In this document: positions 60,711 to 64,000 of the stretch, piece by piece
Numbering within the stretch: position 1 is the stretch's first letter
How the letters are laid out: the number at the start of each line of letters is the position of its first letter
Source of the DNA: SZUA-320 sp963707875
GTDB taxonomy: Bacteria; Gemmatimonadota; Gemmatimonadetes; Gemmatimonadales; GWC2-71-9
Length of the DNA: 64,000 nt
Assembly: GCA_963707875.1 (NCBI GenBank)
Contig: CAVPRU010000003.1
Location: forward strand, 124,001 to 188,000
Direction of reading: 5' to 3'
The notes under the pieces: model-generated
Database searches by the model: none
Told to the model about the DNA's origin: nothing
Seen by the model: the letters and a program-made list of their open reading frames with translations, nothing else
Program-made: the position numbers and the translations under genes

Positions 60711-61591
60711 GCCACCGCCATGGGGCGAGGAGGAGTGACCGAATAGTCATAGAACCCCCGCCCGCTCTTCCGACCCAGGTAGCCCATGGTGACCATCCGG
60801 CGCAGCACCGGCGGGGGTGCGAATTGGGGCTCCCGGAATTCCTGATACATCACCTCCGCCACCCTGAGCGCGGTGTCGAGCCCGATCATGTCCAACAGGG
60901 TGAGCGGTCCCATCGGATGCCCGCAGCCCAGCTTCATCGCCTGATCGATGTCCGGGATGCTGGCGAGGCCGCGGGCCGCCTCCCGCGCGGCATCAATCAT
61001 GTAGGGCACCAGCAGGCGATTGACGATGAACCCCGGCGTGTCCCGGGCCGCGACGGCTTCCTTCCCCAGGCTCCGGACAAACCGAAGGGCTCGATCAAAG
61101 GTCTCGTCACTGGTGGCCACGGTGCGGATCACTTCCACCAGCGGCATCATCGGGACCGGGCTGAAGAAGTGCAGCCCCAGGAACCGATCGGCCCGACCGG
61201 TGACTGCCGCCATCGCGGCGATCGGCAGGCTGCTGGTGTTGGAGGCGAAGACCACGCTCTCCGCGCAGGCGGCGTCAAGAGTCTTCCACAGATCATTCTT
61301 GACCGCCAGGTCCTCGGTCACCGCCTCGATGATCAGATCGCACCCGGTCAGCGCGTCAAGTTCGGTCCCGAACCTGAGGCGACCCAGCGCGGCGGCCCGA
61401 TCGGCCTCGGCCAGCTTCCCCTTCTCCACAAACTTGGCGGTCGAACCCTCGATCCCCTTCCGGGCCCGGTCGAGAAAACTCTGCTCGAGGTCGCGCACCA
61501 TCACCGAGCACCCCGCCACCGCCGCCACCTGGGCAATACCGCTGCCCATCAGCCCCGCCCCCAGCACCCCCACCCGCTTGAACTCACTCAT
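60707..61591 (-). CDS. hbd: 3-hydroxybutyryl-CoA dehydrogenase (3-hydroxyacyl-CoA dehydrogenase)
   Basis: A 294-residue short monomeric enzyme reducing acetoacetyl-CoA (or oxidising 3-hydroxyacyl-CoA) with NAD(P). VGVLGAGLMGSGIAQ is the Rossmann motif; the catalytic histidine and glutamate region is in FLGLHFFSPVPMMPLVEVI, and the C-terminal domain has GHPMGPLTLLDMIGLDT. The plain length fits Clostridium-type Hbd, not the FadB fusion. It is coupled on both sides: membrane-protein stop upstream (ATGA) and lipoprotein downstream (ATGA). Confidence 0.92.
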   Translation of the reverse strand: MSEFKRVGVLGAGLMGSGIAQVAAVAGCSVMVRDLEQSFLDRARKGIEGSTAKFVEKGKLAEADRAAALGRLRFGTELDALTGCDLIIEAVTEDLAVKNDLWKTLDAACAESVVFASNTSSLPIAAMAAVTGRADRFLGLHFFSPVPMMPLVEVIRTVATSDETFDRALRFVRSLGKEAVAARDTPGFIVNRLLVPYMIDAAREAARGLASIPDIDQAMKLGCGHPMGPLTLLDMIGLDTALRVAEVMYQEFREPQFAPPPVLRRMVTMGYLGRKSGRGFYDYSVTPPRPMAVA

Positions 61592-62424
61592 TTGAGTGCC
61601 TTCCTCACTTCCGTTGAAATCATTTCGAGCAACCCTGCGGTGCGGGGGGGCAGCTGTCGGGACGGCCTTGATCCGGCGCCTTCCGCATGATCGAGGGCGC
61701 GCTCGAGCCCAAGCTGCAACCGTTCAAGCACCGGCCGGTAGAGCCGGGTGATTCCGTAGCCCAGCCCCAGCCAGAGGATGGAACCGAGTGCCACGACCGG
61801 CGCCGCTCCAAGTACCAGGGCGACCGCGGTGGCCGCGGCCCCGGTGGAGGCCACCGCCAGGGCACCTCCCACATAGCCGCCCCGGGTACCCTTGGCACTG
61901 GCCGTCAGGTTCACGTGACAGAACCCGGGTTCCAGCGGCGTGATGGTGGCGGTGACCACGTCGGACCGGAGCAGCATGTACTTGGCCTGCCCCTGATCCT
62001 CGAAGGTGGACATTCCGCGCCGAAGGGCCGCTCGCATCCCGCGGTCCCTTTCCCAGGAGATCCGCCCCGGCTGATGGCGCTGCACCACCATGAGCTCCTG
62101 CTTGTCCAGCCAGCCGAGCAGCGCCCGCTCGATCTGGTCCTGGTCGCCGGCGATGACCCGAACCGCGGTCACTTCGGCCGGACCCACCGTGCGACCCAGC
62201 AGGCCTCCCCCAACTGCCTGGGTATCCAGGCTGTGGGACTGATCCTCCATGATGGCACGGCGGAGATAGGCGGCCGGGATCCCGACTTCCTTGCCAAGGT
62301 CGAGGACCTCGTCGGTGGTCAGGCCCTCGCCGAGATCGCGCTCGGAGGCCTGCAGCTCCGCGGCGCGCTGGAGAATCCGTTCCAGGGCGGGGCGATCGAT
62401 GCGGGCAGGAGGTCCGGCGGTCAC
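61588..62424 (-). CDS. Two-helix membrane protein of unknown function
   Basis: A 278-residue protein with a helical N-terminus (RAAELQASERDLGEGLTTDEVLDLGKEVGIPAAYLRRAI), a soluble middle and two membrane helices near residues 190-235 (TGAAATAVALVLGAAPVVALG). No family recognised. GTG start overlaps the slipin stop and its own stop overlaps hbd; it therefore travels as part of the thiolase unit. It could serve the slipin as a membrane partner. Confidence 0.7.
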   Translation of the reverse strand: MTAGPPARIDRPALERILQRAAELQASERDLGEGLTTDEVLDLGKEVGIPAAYLRRAIMEDQSHSLDTQAVGGGLLGRTVGPAEVTAVRVIAGDQDQIERALLGWLDKQELMVVQRHQPGRISWERDRGMRAALRRGMSTFEDQGQAKYMLLRSDVVTATITPLEPGFCHVNLTASAKGTRGGYVGGALAVASTGAAATAVALVLGAAPVVALGSILWLGLGYGITRLYRPVLERLQLGLERALDHAEGAGSRPSRQLPPRTAGLLEMISTEVRKALK

Positions 62425-63278
62425 GCGTCGGTCTTCTTGACCTTCTCTTCCGCCTTGAACTGGGGAAGCAGGGCGGCCAGGTCCGGCAGCGGCAGTGCGG
62501 CGGGGGTGGCGGCCGACTCCGGGGTGGCGGGCCGGTTGAGGTCGGGGATGAACGGCTTGATCATCTCGATCGGAATCGGGAAGATCGTGGTCGAGTTGTT
62601 TTCGGCGGCGATCTCGACCACGGTCTGGAGGTAGCGGAGCTGGAGCGACATCGGCTGGGTCGCCATGATCTTGGCCGCCTCCGCCAGGGTCTGGGAGGCC
62701 TGGAACTCGCCCTGGGCCGCGATCACCTTGGCCCGCCGCTCCCGCTCGGCCTCGGCCTGCCGCGCCATGGCCCGCTTCATCTCAGTGGGGAGGTCCACGT
62801 CCTTGACCTCGACCGCCGCGACCTCGACCCCCCAGGCATCGGTCCGGGAGTCGATGATCCCCTTCAGGATGCCGTTGATCTTCTCCCGATCACTCAGCAG
62901 CTCGTCGAGTTCCACCTCACCCAGAACCGACCGAAGGGTGGTCTGCGCCAGCTGACTGGTGGCGTACCGGAAGTCCTCGATCTCGATGACCGCCGCCCCC
63001 GGATCGGAGACCCGCATGTACAGTACCGCGTTGACCTTGACCGAGACGTTGTCGCGGGTGATCACGTCCTGGGGCGGGATATCCATCGCGACGATCCGAA
63101 GCGAGACCCGCTTCTGGGTGGCGAGTCCCGCCGGCAGGAAGATCAGCCCGGGTCCCTTGGTGCCCCAGTACCGGCCGAGGAAAAAGGTGACCGCCCGCTC
63201 ATACTGCTTGAGGACCCGAAGGCTGGCGAACGACCAGAGGACGAGGCCTCCGAGGATGGTAATGATGACCGAGGTCAT
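62421..63278 (-). CDS. Slipin/stomatin (SPFH domain) protein
   Basis: A 285-residue membrane-anchored SPFH protein: N-terminal hydrophobic hairpin (about 2-20), then VLKQYERAVTFFLGRYWG, RIVAMDIPPQDVITRDNVSVKVNAVLY and the coiled-coil QAEAERERRAKVIAAQGEFQASQ. Slipins form large oligomeric membrane assemblies and often pair with an NfeD protease-like gene, which is absent here. It sits eleven bases after the thiolase gene and overlaps the next gene (GTGA), an uncommon position in a CoA unit. Confidence 0.93.
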   Translation of the reverse strand: MTSVIITILGGLVLWSFASLRVLKQYERAVTFFLGRYWGTKGPGLIFLPAGLATQKRVSLRIVAMDIPPQDVITRDNVSVKVNAVLYMRVSDPGAAVIEIEDFRYATSQLAQTTLRSVLGEVELDELLSDREKINGILKGIIDSRTDAWGVEVAAVEVKDVDLPTEMKRAMARQAEAERERRAKVIAAQGEFQASQTLAEAAKIMATQPMSLQLRYLQTVVEIAAENNSTTIFPIPIEMIKPFIPDLNRPATPESAATPAALPLPDLAALLPQFKAEEKVKKTDA

Positions 63279-63287
63279 GGCAACTCC

Positions 63288-64000
63288 TTACCCAGGGAAC
63301 GCTTCCACGATGACGGCCGCACCCTGCCCGCCACCGATGCATGCCGCGCCGAGACCGTACTGCTTCCCGCGACGGCGGAGGGCGTGAAGCAGATGGAGTG
63401 TGATCCGGGTGCCAGTCGCCGCCAGCGGGTGCCCGATGGCCACCGCACCGCCCTCAGTGTTGGTACGGCTCCGATCGAGCCCCAGTTCCTTCTCCACTGC
63501 GAGGTACTGGGCGGCAAAGGCCTCGTTGATCTCGACGAGATCCATCTGATCGAGGGTCAGTCCCGCCTTGGCGAGCGCCTGACGCGCCGCGGGCGCCGGT
63601 CCAATCCCCATGATCGTGGGGTCCACCCCGACCGCCGACCAGGCCACCAGCCGACCCAGCGGCTTGGCGCCGGCCGCCTGGGCTGCGGCCTCGCTGGCGA
63701 GCACCACCGCTGCCGCGCCGTCGACGATGCCCGACGCGTTGCCCGCGGTGACCACGCCGTCCCCCCGGAAATAGGGCTTGAGCCTGGCGAGCCCCTCCGC
63801 GGTCGTATCAGGCCGCATGTGCTCGTCGCACCCCCAAGGCTCAACCAGCCGGGTCCCGGGATTCCTGACCTCCACCGGGATGACCTCGTCGGCAAAGGCA
63901 CCCGCCGCCCAGGCCGCCCCAGCGGTCTGCTGACTTCGCAGCGCCACCTCGTCCACTTCGGTGCGGCTCAGGGAGTACTGCTCCGCCAGCCGCTCGGCGG
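63288..64000 (-). CDS. Thiolase (acetyl-CoA acetyltransferase), 5' end outside window
   Basis: The C-terminal part (about 237 residues) of a thiolase, reading from the right edge. It has NEAFAAQYLAVEKELG, the histidine motif GGAVAIGHPLAATGTRI and the C-terminal cysteine in AACIGGGQGAAVIVEA. The N-terminal active cysteine is beyond the window. It should condense two acetyl-CoA or cleave acetoacetyl-CoA, supplying or using the substrate of the hbd gene further along this unit. No start can be given. Confidence 0.93.
   Translation of the reverse strand, partial: AERLAEQYSLSRTEVDEVALRSQQTAGAAWAAGAFADEVIPVEVRNPGTRLVEPWGCDEHMRPDTTAEGLARLKPYFRGDGVVTAGNASGIVDGAAAVVLASEAAAQAAGAKPLGRLVAWSAVGVDPTIMGIGPAPAARQALAKAGLTLDQMDLVEINEAFAAQYLAVEKELGLDRSRTNTEGGAVAIGHPLAATGTRITLHLLHALRRRGKQYGLGAACIGGGQGAAVIVEAFPG

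Noticed and set aside
1..64000. CRISPR arrays, tRNA or rRNA genes, insertion sequences
   Set aside because: No regularly spaced repeats, no transposase or integrase reading frame and no tRNA-like cloverleaf could be recognised by reading; a covariance-model search would be needed to exclude a small RNA.

Overview
The window is GC-rich bacterial chromosome, coding on both strands with almost no free space; no gene-free gap exceeds 300 bases. I see no rRNA, tRNA, CRISPR array, transposase or phage gene. The mix of genes (large secreted penicillin-acylase and amidohydrolase enzymes, an M16 peptidase, a membrane Ser/Thr kinase, type III glutamine synthetase, slipin, a deoxyhypusine-synthase-like protein, DUF1080 and PadR proteins) and a Bacteroidetes-like TAnnTT promoter hexamer suggest a Gemmatimonadota-type bacterium of the FCB group. 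That placement is inference; no marker gene proves it.

Layout. 1-6.6 kb (minus): transcription unit running from an orphan molybdate/tungstate-type binding protein through proline catabolism (pruA), a secreted protein and a TPR protein to an M16 zinc peptidase cut by the left edge. 6.7-9.1 kb (plus): small genes including cutA, a GNAT enzyme, YggT and DUF167. 9.2-14.8 kb: methionine/folate block, metH followed by a fused homocysteine methyltransferase/methylenetetrahydrofolate reductase. 14.8-25.2 kb: acyl-CoA dehydrogenase, PBP4-type peptidase, class I aminotransferase, several small genes, penicillin acylase and Ser/Thr kinase. 25.2-33.7 kb (minus): eight tightly packed genes: a small protein, type II NADH dehydrogenase, queG, then a GcvT-like folate protein, two related FAD oxidoreductases, a P-loop kinase-like protein and a Rieske oxygenase. 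The last five form the best candidate here for an undescribed pathway.

33.8-41.2 kb: amidohydrolase/DUF1080 pair, then deoxyhypusine-synthase-like protein, MFS transporter and YaiI protein, a barrel-like secreted protein and a diguanylate cyclase. 41.3-47.4 kb (minus): a 1017-residue fusion of sugar-kinase-like phosphotransferase, M23 peptidase and class III aminotransferase, and a copper locus copZ-copA-csoR with a CsoR-type operator. 47.5-55.9 kb: GAF-like protein, hybrid-free sensor kinase, glutamine synthetase III, a PadR regulator with a perfect palindrome, a heme-copper-oxidase-like membrane protein and an AAA+ ATPase beside a 250-base AT-rich island. 56.2-64 kb: folA, thyA, an FAD-linked oxidase, a DUF116 protein, and a fatty-acid/acetoacetyl-CoA unit (thiolase, slipin, membrane protein, 3-hydroxyacyl-CoA dehydrogenase, lipoprotein) cut by the right edge.

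How it fits together. One-carbon chemistry recurs: metH, MTHFR, GcvT-like protein, thyA and folA all use folates, and the Rieske/FAD/GcvT unit could supply one-carbon units. Genes in units are coupled by NTGA stop/start overlaps in 18 places. Two genes, copA and the FAD-linked oxidase, carry single-base frameshifts, each inside a six-base C or G run, which is either recent decay or long-read sequence error.
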